Positions 1-7,560 of a stretch of 17,825 nt of DNA are shown here, piece after piece; within the stretch, counting starts at the first letter, position 1; each line of letters opens with the position of its first letter. Origin of the DNA: MGBC163016 sp964649145 (GTDB taxonomy: Bacteria; Actinomycetota; Coriobacteriia; Coriobacteriales; Eggerthellaceae); NCBI GenBank assembly GCA_964649145.1, contig CAZYOQ010000028.1:1-17825 (forward strand), given 5' to 3'. The translations under genes and the position numbers were made by a program. The notes beneath the pieces were generated by a model that did not search any database, was not told the origin of the DNA, and saw only the letters and a program-made list of their open reading frames with translations.

Positions 1-348
1 CATGAATATCGTTAAAGTGAGCGAAAAGGGAGGAGGCACTAACGTAGGAGGCAGGTGTTACTGTTGAATTTATCGTTGCTATCTTGCCTTTTGATTCGCG
101 TGCGATTTCTTTGCAATTGTTTGCGAAATCGAGGTGTGAGTGCATATCGTATCGTTTAATCACGGCCTCTTACAGATCCTTTACAATTCGCTTGTTTTTA
201 AACTAGCACGATTTGAGCCATTGCATTGAGTGTTTGACCTTCGATATGAAATCGAGTCTGCTAAATTAAGCCTCGCTTAAGAAGAACTTGTAGAATTGTT
301 GCTACTTGACAAGATTTTAGTCGATAAGAATTAACGATTGGAAATACA
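1..348. other. non-coding leader upstream of uppP
   Basis: No convincing gene is visible here. Positions 2-67 on the plus strand are open (21 codons, ending at TGA 65-67), but this could be chance or the tail of something outside the window. The stretch is AT-rich. It contains an inverted repeat with perfect 6-bp arms, TTAAGC-CTC-GCTTAA, at 266-280, and a -35-like TTGACA at 306-311 close to uppP. Confidence 0.5.
306..334 (+). promoter_or_regulatory. candidate promoter of uppP
   Basis: A perfect -35 hexamer TTGACA lies at 306-311. The AT-rich segment 17 bases downstream (AATTAA, 329-334, or GAATTA one base earlier) is a poor -10 match. If it is used, the leader to the TTG start at 349 would be only about 10 nt, which fits the absence of a clear Shine-Dalgarno sequence. 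This is inference from hexamer matching only. Confidence 0.35.
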
Positions 349-1299
349 TTGGACAGCTTTATCGAATTGGCAAAATCCTTTTTTATTGGAATAGTCGAAG
401 GTATTACCGAATGGCTTCCTATCTCATCCACAGGTCATATGATTCTTGTGGACGAGTTTGTAAAACTTAATGTTTCTGCCGAGTTCTTAGAGCTGTTTTT
501 GGTTGTTATTCAGCTTGGCGCGATCTGCGCCGTGTTGGTGCTCTATCGCCACAAGTTAAATCCCGTGTCGCGTCAGAAAAGCGAATATGAGCGCCGTGAC
601 ACTTGGCGTCTTTGGGGAATGGTTCTAATAGGTTGTATTCCAGCGGCCATTATCGGGCTTCTCTTCGACGACTGGGTAAACGAGCATTTCTACAACGCTT
701 GGACGGTTGCCGTGGCACTTATCTTCTATGGCGTGGTCTTTATCGTCATGGAATATTTCAATCGCAAACGAGAAAGAGAAGCGCTTTCGGTCAGACATGC
801 AAGGCATGGCAGGTATTCGTCTGTTTTTGCGGGCGGTAGGGCCAAGGGCGATAATCTTGCTGAGAGCCTTTTCCGCGTGAACACCGTTGATGACATCGAT
901 TGGAAGACTGCTCTTGGCATCGGATGCTTTCAAGTGCTCGCGATCATACCAGGCACATCTCGCTCTGGGTCTACTATTATTGGCGGCATGCTTCTAGGTT
1001 GTTCAAGAACTGCTGCAGCAGAGTTCACATTCTTCTGCGCGATTCCGGTGATGCTTGGCTGGGGAGTGGTCAAGTTCATCAAGTACATTATTTCTATTGG
1101 TCTTGCTATGACTGGCACTGAAACCTTGGTTTTGATTGTTGGAATTGTAACCGCATTCGCTGTTTCGGTATTTTCCATAAAGTTCTTGATGAGCTATATA
1201 AAAAGAAATGATTTCACCGCATTTGGGATTTACAGAATCGTTCTTGGTGTGTGCGTGATAGCTTATTTCGCCATATCTGGGGCAAGCGTTCTAGACTAG
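349..1299 (+). CDS. uppP: undecaprenyl-diphosphatase UppP (BacA)
   Basis: Integral membrane enzyme that dephosphorylates undecaprenyl pyrophosphate to the monophosphate. It recycles the lipid carrier for peptidoglycan and is classically linked to bacitracin tolerance. The N-terminal motif EGITEWLPISSTGH carries E17, E21, S27 and H30, the positions known to matter in the E. coli enzyme. The second signature PGTSRSGST is at residues 201-209, with R205 matching the catalytic arginine. Several hydrophobic segments flank these. At 316 aa it is longer than the usual roughly 270. The extra length is a charged, Arg-rich stretch at about residues 137-182 between membrane segments. The start is TTG at 349: an in-frame stop lies at 325-327, and the family normally begins a few residues before the EG motif. 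No strong Shine-Dalgarno sequence is seen. It appears monocistronic, with a terminator-like hairpin downstream. Confidence 0.95.
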   Translation: MDSFIELAKSFFIGIVEGITEWLPISSTGHMILVDEFVKLNVSAEFLELFLVVIQLGAICAVLVLYRHKLNPVSRQKSEYERRDTWRLWGMVLIGCIPAAIIGLLFDDWVNEHFYNAWTVAVALIFYGVVFIVMEYFNRKREREALSVRHARHGRYSSVFAGGRAKGDNLAESLFRVNTVDDIDWKTALGIGCFQVLAIIPGTSRSGSTIIGGMLLGCSRTAAAEFTFFCAIPVMLGWGVVKFIKYIISIGLAMTGTETLVLIVGIVTAFAVSVFSIKFLMSYIKRNDFTAFGIYRIVLGVCVIAYFAISGASVLD

Positions 1300-1358
1300 T
1301 GCCTAGGTCTAGCGCCTTAGACTTGCGTCTTAGATTAGCGCCTTAGATTGGCGCTTTG
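1297..1358 (+). repeat. degenerate 13-bp tandem repeat after uppP
   Basis: About four and a half head-to-tail copies of a 13-bp unit, consensus TAGCGCCTTAGAT, start at the uppP stop codon. The copies are 1297-1309, 1310-1323 (14 nt), 1323-1335, 1336-1348 and a partial diverged copy 1349-1358. Copies differ at one to four positions. The last full copy and the partial one form the hairpin annotated separately. Confidence 0.75.
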
Positions 1359-1361
1359 TTG
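1337..1361 (+). terminator. probable intrinsic terminator of uppP
   Basis: AGCGCC (1337-1342) and GGCGCT (1350-1355) form a perfect 6-bp GC-rich stem with a 7-nt loop, followed by TTTGTT. The U-tract is short, so termination may be partial. The stem is built from the last tandem-repeat copies. Confidence 0.5.
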
Positions 1362-1385
1362 AATGCATGCTCACCTAAATATATT
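1356..1385 (+). promoter_or_regulatory. candidate promoter of the DUF308 gene
   Basis: TTGTTG (1356-1361) and TATATT (1380-1385) are separated by 18 bases. A start point near 1392 would leave a leader of about 30 nt carrying a strong ribosome-binding site. Both hexamers are imperfect and the -35 overlaps the terminator tail. Confidence 0.3.
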
Positions 1386-1423
1386 CCAAGCGTTTTGACG
1401 TTTGAGGTTAAAAGGAGGAGGTC

Positions 1424-1963
1424 ATGGGCGATTTTTCAAAGACGGTTCAGACCAACATGGTTTTTCAGGCTGTGCTGTTCATAATACTTGGGCTTGTTCT
1501 GCTGTTCTTTCCAGGCATTACGCTTATCGCAATTGTCTACTGCATCGCTGCGATCTTTGCGATATCGGGCATAATCGCGCTTGTCGCATATTTCAGGGGA
1601 AATGCGCACAAGTATAAGGTTCCGGGTGCTTGTGCTACAGGCGTTTTCTGTATCATCTTGGCTCTTGTGATGTTTCTTTTTCCAGTGGCTATAGCTGGCT
1701 TCTTTTCGGTTGTGTTAGGCGCGATTCTCATCCTTTGCGGCTCGGTTAACACAGTTCGCTCACTAACCATCAAAGCCCTTGCGGGTTCGATGTGGATATT
1801 CGGGTGCATACTTGGGGTTTTGACCATTATCGGAGGCGTGATCATCATTTGGAACCCATTTGATACAAGTGCCCTTTTCATCATGATATTGGGAGTCTTT
1901 TTCCTCTTAAACGGAGTGTCTGACCTTATTGTGGAGCTCGCTGTTCGCAATGGTAATCAATGA
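1424..1963 (+). CDS. HdeD/DUF308-family membrane protein
   Basis: Small polytopic membrane protein of 179 aa. Six hydrophobic segments are visible at about residues 13-30, 32-57, 68-87, 90-107, 122-143 and 147-170. They fall into three pairs with recurring LGxxLLxxPG-like and GxxxLxxG patterns typical of the DUF308/HdeD fold (three repeats of a two-helix unit). In E. coli, HdeD contributes to acid resistance at high cell density; in other phyla the function is not known and I do not transfer it. The start ATG at 1424 has a very strong Shine-Dalgarno sequence, AAAGGAGGAG (1411-1420), suggesting efficient translation. It stands alone, between the uppP terminator and the promoter before chorismate mutase. 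Confidence 0.8.
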   Translation: MGDFSKTVQTNMVFQAVLFIILGLVLLFFPGITLIAIVYCIAAIFAISGIIALVAYFRGNAHKYKVPGACATGVFCIILALVMFLFPVAIAGFFSVVLGAILILCGSVNTVRSLTIKALAGSMWIFGCILGVLTIIGGVIIIWNPFDTSALFIMILGVFFLLNGVSDLIVELAVRNGNQ

Positions 1964-2058
1964 AATGGCATTGCATCTTGTTTTGCTCTTTTTAAGGGCT
2001 GCAAGTTTCGCTTAAAACAGAAGTGCCTCTTTGAGCCTCAGCAAAGTATCAAGTTGTT

Positions 2059-2064
2059 TATAAT
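2059..2064 (+). promoter_or_regulatory. -10 box of the aroQ-aroF-pcrA promoter
   Basis: A perfect TATAAT sits 38 bases before the ATG of chorismate mutase. A TG dinucleotide at 2055-2056 is one base off the extended -10 position. No good -35 is present at 16-18 bases, so it may rely on the -10 region. Confidence 0.5.
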
Positions 2065-2102
2065 GCTTTAATCTCTTCAAACGTATTTAGGGAAGGTTGA
2101 AA

Positions 2103-2384
2103 ATGTCAGATGCAAATGAGGCGCTAGCTCAGATCGAGAAGCACCGCCAGCAAATCGATGAGCTAGATCAGCAGATTGTCGACTTACTTAACAAGAGGGC
2201 TGGGCATTCGCTCGTGATTCGAGGCTTGAAGCCTGACGCGAATATGGGTCTTTTCGATGCTAAGCGCGAAGAGCAAATCTTAGAGAAGATCGACTCTTTT
2301 AACGATGGTCCTTTGTATAACGAGAATCTGCGTGAGATTTACGCCACGATTCTAAAGGTTATGAAGGAGACACCGTCGATATGA
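2103..2384 (+). CDS. chorismate mutase, AroQ class
   Basis: Converts chorismate to prephenate, the branch point to phenylalanine and tyrosine. The 93-aa all-helical AroQ domain is complete. Aligning with the E. coli P-protein mutase domain places R15, R32, K43, D52, R55 and E56 at the equivalents of R11, R28, K39, D48, R51 and E52, with identical spacing. I chose ATG at 2103, not the in-frame TTG at 2097, because the Shine-Dalgarno sequence AGGGAAGG (2089-2096) lies directly before it. The stop overlaps the start of DAHP synthase (ATGA, 2381-2384), so the two are translationally coupled. In some Bacilli the same two domains form one polypeptide, which supports a physical partnership here. Confidence 0.88.
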   Translation: MSDANEALAQIEKHRQQIDELDQQIVDLLNKRAGHSLVIRGLKPDANMGLFDAKREEQILEKIDSFNDGPLYNENLREIYATILKVMKETPSI

Positions 2385-3187
2385 GTGCAGAACAAGCAAA
2401 AATAGCTCCGCTTCCAGACCTCGGACAGCGCACTGACGAGATAACCATTTACGCAGGCCCTTGCTCTGTTGAAGGGCAGGAGATGTTCGATGAGGTCGCT
2501 GAATGCATTAAAGGCCTAGGTCTTCACTGGATCCGTGGCGGAGCGTTCAAACCTCGTACGAATCCGCATTCTTTTCAAGGTCTTGGTGAAGAAGGCCTGA
2601 AGATCATGAAGAAGACCTCCGAGAAGTATGGCTTGCTTACGCTGACAGAAGTCATGGATTCCGCTCACTGCGAGCTTGTGCACTCTTATGTGGATGGCCT
2701 GCAGGTAGGAGCAAGGAATTTCCAGAACTTTAGCCTCTTGAAAAAGATTGGGCAGGTAACGAGCGACAGCCACAAGATGGTTCTATACAAGCGCGGGTTT
2801 GCGGGAACCATTGCCGAATGGCTTGCAGCTTGTGACTATATCTCTGATTGCGGCAACAATAATATCGTGCTTTGCGAGCGAGGGATACGTACCTTTGAGA
2901 CTGCGACTCGCTTCACGCTTGATATCTCTGCTGTGCCTGTAATTCACAAACAGTCGCTATACCCAGTATGCATTGATGTTTCTCACCCTGCAGGTCAGCG
3001 CGATCTCGTGCCATCTTTGGCTAGGGCTGCCCTAGCTGCTGGAGCCGATTCGATTATGGTTGAGGTACATCCGAACCCGCCAAAGGCACTTTCTGACGGC
3101 CCACAACAACTGACGCCTGCGCAATTCGAGCAGTTCATCGCCGAACTTCGCGTTCTTGGTGATGCCCTAGGTAAAAAGGTCGTCTAG
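2381..3187 (+). CDS. aroF: 3-deoxy-7-phosphoheptulonate (DAHP) synthase, type I-beta
   Basis: Condenses phosphoenolpyruvate with erythrose 4-phosphate, the first step of the shikimate pathway. The 268-aa protein is the bare TIM-barrel of the KDSA/AroG-beta kind. It shows YAGPCSVEG (24-32), KPRT (57-60), QVGARNFQNF (108-117), KRG (137-139) and CERGIRTFE (165-173). Metal-ligand candidates are C28, H202, E228 and D239. It lacks the N-terminal ferredoxin-like domain of Thermotoga-type enzymes and the fused mutase of Bacillus, so any feedback control would have to come from a partner, most simply the coupled chorismate mutase. AAGGAG at 2364-2369 precedes the ATG. Its stop shares one base with the pcrA start. 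Strictly, KDO8P synthase is a relative, but the mutase neighbour and the KPRT motif argue for DAHP synthase. Confidence 0.92.
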   Translation: MSAEQAKIAPLPDLGQRTDEITIYAGPCSVEGQEMFDEVAECIKGLGLHWIRGGAFKPRTNPHSFQGLGEEGLKIMKKTSEKYGLLTLTEVMDSAHCELVHSYVDGLQVGARNFQNFSLLKKIGQVTSDSHKMVLYKRGFAGTIAEWLAACDYISDCGNNNIVLCERGIRTFETATRFTLDISAVPVIHKQSLYPVCIDVSHPAGQRDLVPSLARAALAAGADSIMVEVHPNPPKALSDGPQQLTPAQFEQFIAELRVLGDALGKKVV

Positions 3188-5526
3188 TGCCTATAGACAT
3201 TTCGTCTCTAAATAAACCACAAGCCGAAGCGGTTCTTTCTACGGAAGGACCGCTTCTTGTGCTTGCAGGCGCTGGTAGCGGAAAGACTCGCGTTCTAACT
3301 TATAGAATTGCGCATCTCATCAGCGACCTTGATGTCTCACCTTGGGCTATTTTGGCTATCACGTTTACCAACAAAGCGGCCGCCGAGATGCGGGAGCGCC
3401 TAGATGGGCTTATAGGGGCGGCATCTCGTGGTATGTGGGTGTCTACTTTTCACAGCACATGCTGTCGAATACTTCGAGTGAATGCCGAAGTGCTTGGCTT
3501 TTCGAAGTCGTTTACCATTTGCGACGCCGACGACCAGAAGCGGCTTATCAAAGCTATTGAGGTAGAGCTAGACATCAACCCCAAGACTTTCCCAGTGAAT
3601 TCCATCATAGGCAGGATCTCGCAGGCCAAAAACGAGCTTATCGTGCCTAGCGAATTTTCCAAGCGAGTGTCTGACCCAATTGGGAAAGCAGCTGCAAGGG
3701 TCTATGAGGTATATCAGAGGCGTTTGAAGTCATCCGATTCGATGGATTTCGACGACTTGCTGATGTACACATACTTGCTTTTTAAGCATCATGATGATGT
3801 GCTGGAGGCTTTTCAGAGGCGGTTCCAGTATATTCTTGTGGACGAATATCAGGACACGAATCACGCTCAATATGCGATCACGAAGCTTTTGGCGCAAGAA
3901 CACCACAACATCATGGTTGTTGGCGACGATGACCAGTCGATCTACTCATGGCGTGGGGCTGATATCTCAAACATCCTCGATTTTGAGAGTGACTATCCTG
4001 AAGCCAAGGTTGTCAAACTCGAGCAGAATTACAGAAGCACCTCCAATATTCTTGATGCTGCCAATGCAGTAATTGCAAATAACAGCAAACGTAAGCAAAA
4101 GCGCCTTTTCACCGATAGCGGGAAAGGTGACAAGATAGGTGTCTATGTCGCGTCCGATGAGCGCGACGAGGGTAGGTGGGTTGCCGGAGAGATCGAGCGC
4201 CTTGTATCGGGCGGTGCATCTTATAGCGATATTGCTGTCTTCTTCCGCACGAATGCCCAATCCCGCGTTCTTGAGGACATGCTTATTCGCGGCGGAATCC
4301 CCTACAAAATAGTTGGCGGAACAAAGTTTTTCGATCGCAAAGAGATTCGCGATGCAATGGCCTATCTTTCGCTGGCAGTGAACCCTCATGATGATATCTC
4401 GTTTAGTCGGGTCATAAATACCCCAAAAAGGGGGATAGGTAAGTCTAGCCTTGAGCATATCTCGCAGATTGCTCGTAAAAACCAGATGACGATGATCGAG
4501 GCAGCGGAAATGGCTATTGCTGATGATTCCGTGCGCCTTTCGACAAGAAATGTGCTTGGCTCTTTCGTACAGATGGTCAAAGAGGCGAATTCTTACGATG
4601 GCGATCTTAGAGATGTAATCGAGCACATAATCGATGTATCTGGGATGATTGATGCTCTTCAAACAGAAGGGACTGAAGAGGCCAAGAGCCGCATTGATAA
4701 CATCCGAGAGCTTTTATCTGTTGCAAGTGAATTCACGCAAACTCACGACACCGAAGACGACGCCTTCTTTGAGGCTCCAAGCGCAAACGAAAATCTAGCA
4801 GAAGCTAGCGACGAGGCTCCAGAGCGCGTCCTTCGTGGCGATTCTTTGCCGGACTTCATTGAATGGGTTCGTCTGCGAACCGATCTTGACATGGTTGATG
4901 CCGATGGATCGTTTGTAACTCTTATGACCATCCATTCCGCTAAAGGCCTTGAATTCGACTATGTGTTCTCTACCGGGATGGAAGAGGGAATTTTTCCGCA
5001 TTTCTCTTCAATGAGTGACTCTTTGGGGGTAGAGGAGGAAAGGCGCCTTGCATACGTGGCAATCACGCGAGCCAAGAAGCGCCTTTGGCTCACATGCGCA
5101 CAAACAAGACAGCTTTTTGGGCAAACAAGTGCCAACCCTATGTCGCGCTTCGTCTCAGAGATACCTTCCCAGCTTCGCGAGACGCTAGGCCTTGGGTCTT
5201 CGGGATTTTCAGGCAGTGGCTGGGAGAAGCGTGGAAGCAGAAGAGGAATATCGGGGTCTGGAAAAGAGGCTGGGCGCGGGGCAGTGTCCTACATTTCCTC
5301 GTCTTCTCAATCCAGGAAGAAGACTTCTTCGGGCACAGGGCGCTCTCTTGGCTCTACTTCTCGGAAACGTCCTGATTTTGCCAAAGGCGATACCGTTGAC
5401 CATAAGACTTTTGGCAAAGGTGTTGTTATTAAGGTCGACGGAGACGTCATTCTTGTAAAATTCGCTAAAGACGGAAAGGTCAAGAAGCTGCTGAAAGATT
5501 TCGCTCCTATCGTGAGGCTTTCATAA
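3187..5526 (+). CDS. pcrA: ATP-dependent DNA helicase PcrA/UvrD
   Basis: Superfamily 1A 3'-5' helicase for nucleotide excision and mismatch repair, rolling-circle replication and removal of stalled RNA polymerase. The motifs appear in order: Walker A AGAGSGKT (27-34), TFTNKAAAEMRER, DEYQDTN (219-225), GDDDQSIYSWRGA (246-258), LEQNYRS, TIHSAKGLEFDYVF and EERRLAYVAITRAKKR. The 779-aa length is typical. A low-complexity linker rich in Ser, Gly, Arg and Lys (about 665-728) joins the motor to a C-terminal Tudor-like domain (about 731-779, FAKGDTVDHKTFGKGVV), which in PcrA binds RNA polymerase. The start is GTG at 3187, overlapping the DAHP synthase TAG by one base, so it is in the same transcript. 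An AAAAAGG-like site precedes it. Confidence 0.95.
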   Translation: MPIDISSLNKPQAEAVLSTEGPLLVLAGAGSGKTRVLTYRIAHLISDLDVSPWAILAITFTNKAAAEMRERLDGLIGAASRGMWVSTFHSTCCRILRVNAEVLGFSKSFTICDADDQKRLIKAIEVELDINPKTFPVNSIIGRISQAKNELIVPSEFSKRVSDPIGKAAARVYEVYQRRLKSSDSMDFDDLLMYTYLLFKHHDDVLEAFQRRFQYILVDEYQDTNHAQYAITKLLAQEHHNIMVVGDDDQSIYSWRGADISNILDFESDYPEAKVVKLEQNYRSTSNILDAANAVIANNSKRKQKRLFTDSGKGDKIGVYVASDERDEGRWVAGEIERLVSGGASYSDIAVFFRTNAQSRVLEDMLIRGGIPYKIVGGTKFFDRKEIRDAMAYLSLAVNPHDDISFSRVINTPKRGIGKSSLEHISQIARKNQMTMIEAAEMAIADDSVRLSTRNVLGSFVQMVKEANSYDGDLRDVIEHIIDVSGMIDALQTEGTEEAKSRIDNIRELLSVASEFTQTHDTEDDAFFEAPSANENLAEASDEAPERVLRGDSLPDFIEWVRLRTDLDMVDADGSFVTLMTIHSAKGLEFDYVFSTGMEEGIFPHFSSMSDSLGVEEERRLAYVAITRAKKRLWLTCAQTRQLFGQTSANPMSRFVSEIPSQLRETLGLGSSGFSGSGWEKRGSRRGISGSGKEAGRGAVSYISSSSQSRKKTSSGTGRSLGSTSRKRPDFAKGDTVDHKTFGKGVVIKVDGDVILVKFAKDGKVKKLLKDFAPIVRLS

Positions 5527-5578
5527 AACAGGTACTCTGGCCTTCCTTATTTTCAAAGTTTATGAAGAAGGGTGAAAA

Positions 5579-6943
5579 ATGACAAACCGCATCCTTGTAG
5601 TGGGACATCGTAATCCCGACAATGACTCAATCTGCGCTGCTGTAGGCTATGCCCACCTAAAAAACGAGATCGCGAAAAAAGAAGGTCGACCAGATGAAGC
5701 GATTTATGTTCCTGCAAGGTTAGGACCTCTTCCGCCCGAAAGCGAATGGGTGCTCAAGCAGGAAAAGGTCGAGCCGCCCATCCCCATTCGCGGATTGCAT
5801 GCCCGCGTCAAAGATGCGATGACTCCCAATCCTGTAACCATCTCTCGTGACGCCACAATGCTTGAGGCTGGGCGCATCCTTCGCAAATACAACATTCGTT
5901 CTTTGGCGGTCGTGGATAGCGACGATAAGTTTTTAGGCTTGATTTCTACCCGAGCAATCGCAGAGCGCTATATTTCTGCAACGGATATGCTCAAAGACAA
6001 CGATCCTTCATCGACTATGTCTGTGGCCTCATCGCTTATCGACTCGCTTTCGCAGACAGTTTACGAGCTCATGATGGAAAACGTTGTTATTTTCAACGAG
6101 GAAGATAGGCTAAATGACGCTATTGAGCGCATGATGGCAAGCGATCTTCGTGAGGGAGTGGCAGTTGATGAAGATGGGCATGCTATAGGCATCATGACCA
6201 GGTCAGATGTTGCCACGCGTCCGCGCCGCCGTGTGATACTTGTCGACCACAACGAGATGCGTCAGGCTGCTAATGGTATCGAAGAGGCCGATGTTATGGA
6301 GATTATCGACCATCACAGAATTGCGGATGTTTCTACCACGAGCCCGATTCAGTTCCTCAACCTTCCTGTCGGGTCTACAGCAACGATTGTCGCTCTTGAA
6401 TACCAGCGTTACGGCATCAAGATTCCAAAGAACATTGCAACGGTTCTTCTTTCCGCTGTGCTTACAGATACCGTCATCCTAAAGTCGCCAACTACAACCG
6501 ATATCGACCGTGACACTGCTGAATATCTCGCAAACATTGCCGGCAAGGATGTCGTTAAGTTCGGCATGGAAATCTTTAAAACCCGTGGGGGAGAAGGTGA
6601 GATGCCGGTAGAGGATCTTGTCGAGGCTGACTCCAAAGAATTTGAGATTGGAGATGCTGTTGTGCTAATAGCTCAGCATGAGACTGTTGACCTCGAAGGA
6701 GTTTTGAAGCGCGAAGACGAGATACGCGAGCACATGAGACACCTTCGCGAGAATCGCAATTACAAATTCGTCCTTTACTTGGTTACCGACATACTTGAAG
6801 AGGGAAGTCAATTCATACTGGAAGGCGAACCGAAGATTGTAAACGAGGCTTTCGGTATCGAGTGCAAGGAAGATGGTGGCAACTGGATGCCTGGCATTCT
6901 TTCTCGCAAGAAACAAGTTGCAGCAAAGATCCTAAACGTATAG
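5579..6943 (+). CDS. ppaC: manganese-dependent inorganic pyrophosphatase with two CBS domains
   Basis: Family II (DHH) pyrophosphatase, cytosolic, hydrolysing PPi to drive biosynthesis. The DHH core shows GHRNPDNDS (9-17), VDHNE (222-226), DHHR (244-247), TDTVILKSPTTT and the C-terminal SRKKQ (442-446), which binds substrate. Inserted in the N-terminal domain are two CBS modules (about residues 75-135 and 160-212) with no DRTGG domain between them, so it is the compact regulatory form. In characterised CBS-pyrophosphatases AMP and ADP inhibit and ATP or diadenosine polyphosphates activate; that is family knowledge and not read from this sequence. The start ATG is at 5579, with a GAAGAAGGG site upstream. 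It follows pcrA by 52 bases with no visible terminator, so probable co-transcription. At 454 aa it is complete. Confidence 0.93.
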   Translation: MTNRILVVGHRNPDNDSICAAVGYAHLKNEIAKKEGRPDEAIYVPARLGPLPPESEWVLKQEKVEPPIPIRGLHARVKDAMTPNPVTISRDATMLEAGRILRKYNIRSLAVVDSDDKFLGLISTRAIAERYISATDMLKDNDPSSTMSVASSLIDSLSQTVYELMMENVVIFNEEDRLNDAIERMMASDLREGVAVDEDGHAIGIMTRSDVATRPRRRVILVDHNEMRQAANGIEEADVMEIIDHHRIADVSTTSPIQFLNLPVGSTATIVALEYQRYGIKIPKNIATVLLSAVLTDTVILKSPTTTDIDRDTAEYLANIAGKDVVKFGMEIFKTRGGEGEMPVEDLVEADSKEFEIGDAVVLIAQHETVDLEGVLKREDEIREHMRHLRENRNYKFVLYLVTDILEEGSQFILEGEPKIVNEAFGIECKEDGGNWMPGILSRKKQVAAKILNV

Positions 6944-6968
6944 TTTGGCTTTTTAAATTCTGCATTTT

Positions 6969-7011
6969 CGCCGCGTGAAAGTGGGCTATGGATACGCCCG
7001 AACCCGTGGCG
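6969..7011. repeat. nested inverted repeat between ppaC and the rpsL promoter
   Basis: An outer arm CGCCGCG (6969-6975) pairs with CGTGGCG (7005-7011, one G-U). Inside, GGGC (6983-6986) pairs with GCCC (6996-6999). There is no downstream U-tract because the next bases are the -35 of the rpsL promoter. It could be a weak ppaC terminator or a 3' stabilising structure. Confidence 0.4.
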
Positions 7012-7012
7012 T

Positions 7013-7041
7013 TTGACAAGCGGGTAACTTATTCTTATCAT
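7013..7041 (+). promoter_or_regulatory. promoter of the str/S10 ribosomal operon
   Basis: TTGACA (7013-7018), a 17-base spacer and TATCAT (7036-7041) form a near-consensus vegetative promoter. A start point near 7048 would give a leader of about 140 nt before the rpsL TTG at 7189. Its strength suits a ribosomal-protein operon. Confidence 0.75.
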
Positions 7042-7049
7042 AGCGAGTC

Positions 7050-7138
7050 GCGTCTCAAATGAGGCGCTTCTTCTTGTGCGCTAAGCAAAACATATCCAGT
7101 GCTCAAGAGGAATACGGTAAAAGAGCAAGGCTTTTACC
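7050..7138 (+). promoter_or_regulatory. structured 5' leader of rpsL with two hairpins
   Basis: Hairpin 1 is GCGTCTC (7050-7056) with GAGGCGC (7061-7067), an AAAT loop and one G-U pair, at the predicted 5' end of the mRNA, followed by TTCTTCTTG. Hairpin 2 is a perfect 8-bp stem, GGTAAAAG (7116-7123) with CTTTTACC (7131-7138), around a 7-nt loop. The first could be a 5' stabiliser or weak attenuator. No ligand or protein can be assigned. Confidence 0.4.
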
Positions 7139-7188
7139 ATTTGTGTGGGGAAGTTTCTGATGTCGGGATAAATTTGAAGGGAGATATC

Positions 7189-7560
7189 TTGCCTACAATC
7201 AACCAGTTGGTCCGCAAGGGCCGCCAAAAGCAGGTCGATAAGAAAAAGACGCCTGCTCTCAAGGGTAACCCGCAAAAGCGCGGTGTTTGCACCCGTGTTT
7301 ATACGACAACTCCTAAGAAGCCGAATTCTGCGCTTCGTAAGGTTTGCCGTGTTCGCTTGGTCAATGGCATGGAGGTTACGGCCTACATTCCTGGAATCGG
7401 CCACAACCTGCAGGAGCACTCGATGGTGCTTATCCGCGGAGGCCGTGTAAAGGACCTTCCAGGCGTTCGCTACAAGGTTATCCGTGGCGCGCTCGATTGC
7501 GCTCCTGTTGATAATCGCATGCAGGCACGTAGCCGCTATGGTGCAAAGCGCCCTAAGTAA
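7189..7560 (+). CDS. rpsL: 30S ribosomal protein S12
   Basis: Decoding-centre protein of the small subunit, 123 aa and therefore full length. The conserved core TTPKKPNSALRKVCRVRL and GRVKDLPGVRY is present, with lysines at the positions where mutation gives streptomycin resistance, so the allele looks wild type. The reading frame is open back to GTG 7099, but the family begins (M)PTINQLVRKGR. TTG at 7189 has a good Shine-Dalgarno sequence, GAAGGGAG (7176-7183), so the longer form is rejected. It is the first gene of the str/S10 operon. Confidence 0.97.
   Translation: MPTINQLVRKGRQKQVDKKKTPALKGNPQKRGVCTRVYTTTPKKPNSALRKVCRVRLVNGMEVTAYIPGIGHNLQEHSMVLIRGGRVKDLPGVRYKVIRGALDCAPVDNRMQARSRYGAKRPK

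Noticed and set aside
264..280. TTAAGC-CTC-GCTTAA inverted repeat as a terminator or operator
   Set aside because: Short arms, AT-rich, no T-tract and no clear promoter relation; kept only as a note in the leader description.
3967..4662. 231-codon minus-strand open frame
   Set aside because: Antisense to the conserved helicase core of pcrA; no family resemblance.
7099..7188. 30-residue N-terminal extension of S12
   Set aside because: S12 begins at PTINQL; TTG 7189 has a proper ribosome-binding site and the extension overlaps the leader hairpin at 7116-7138.
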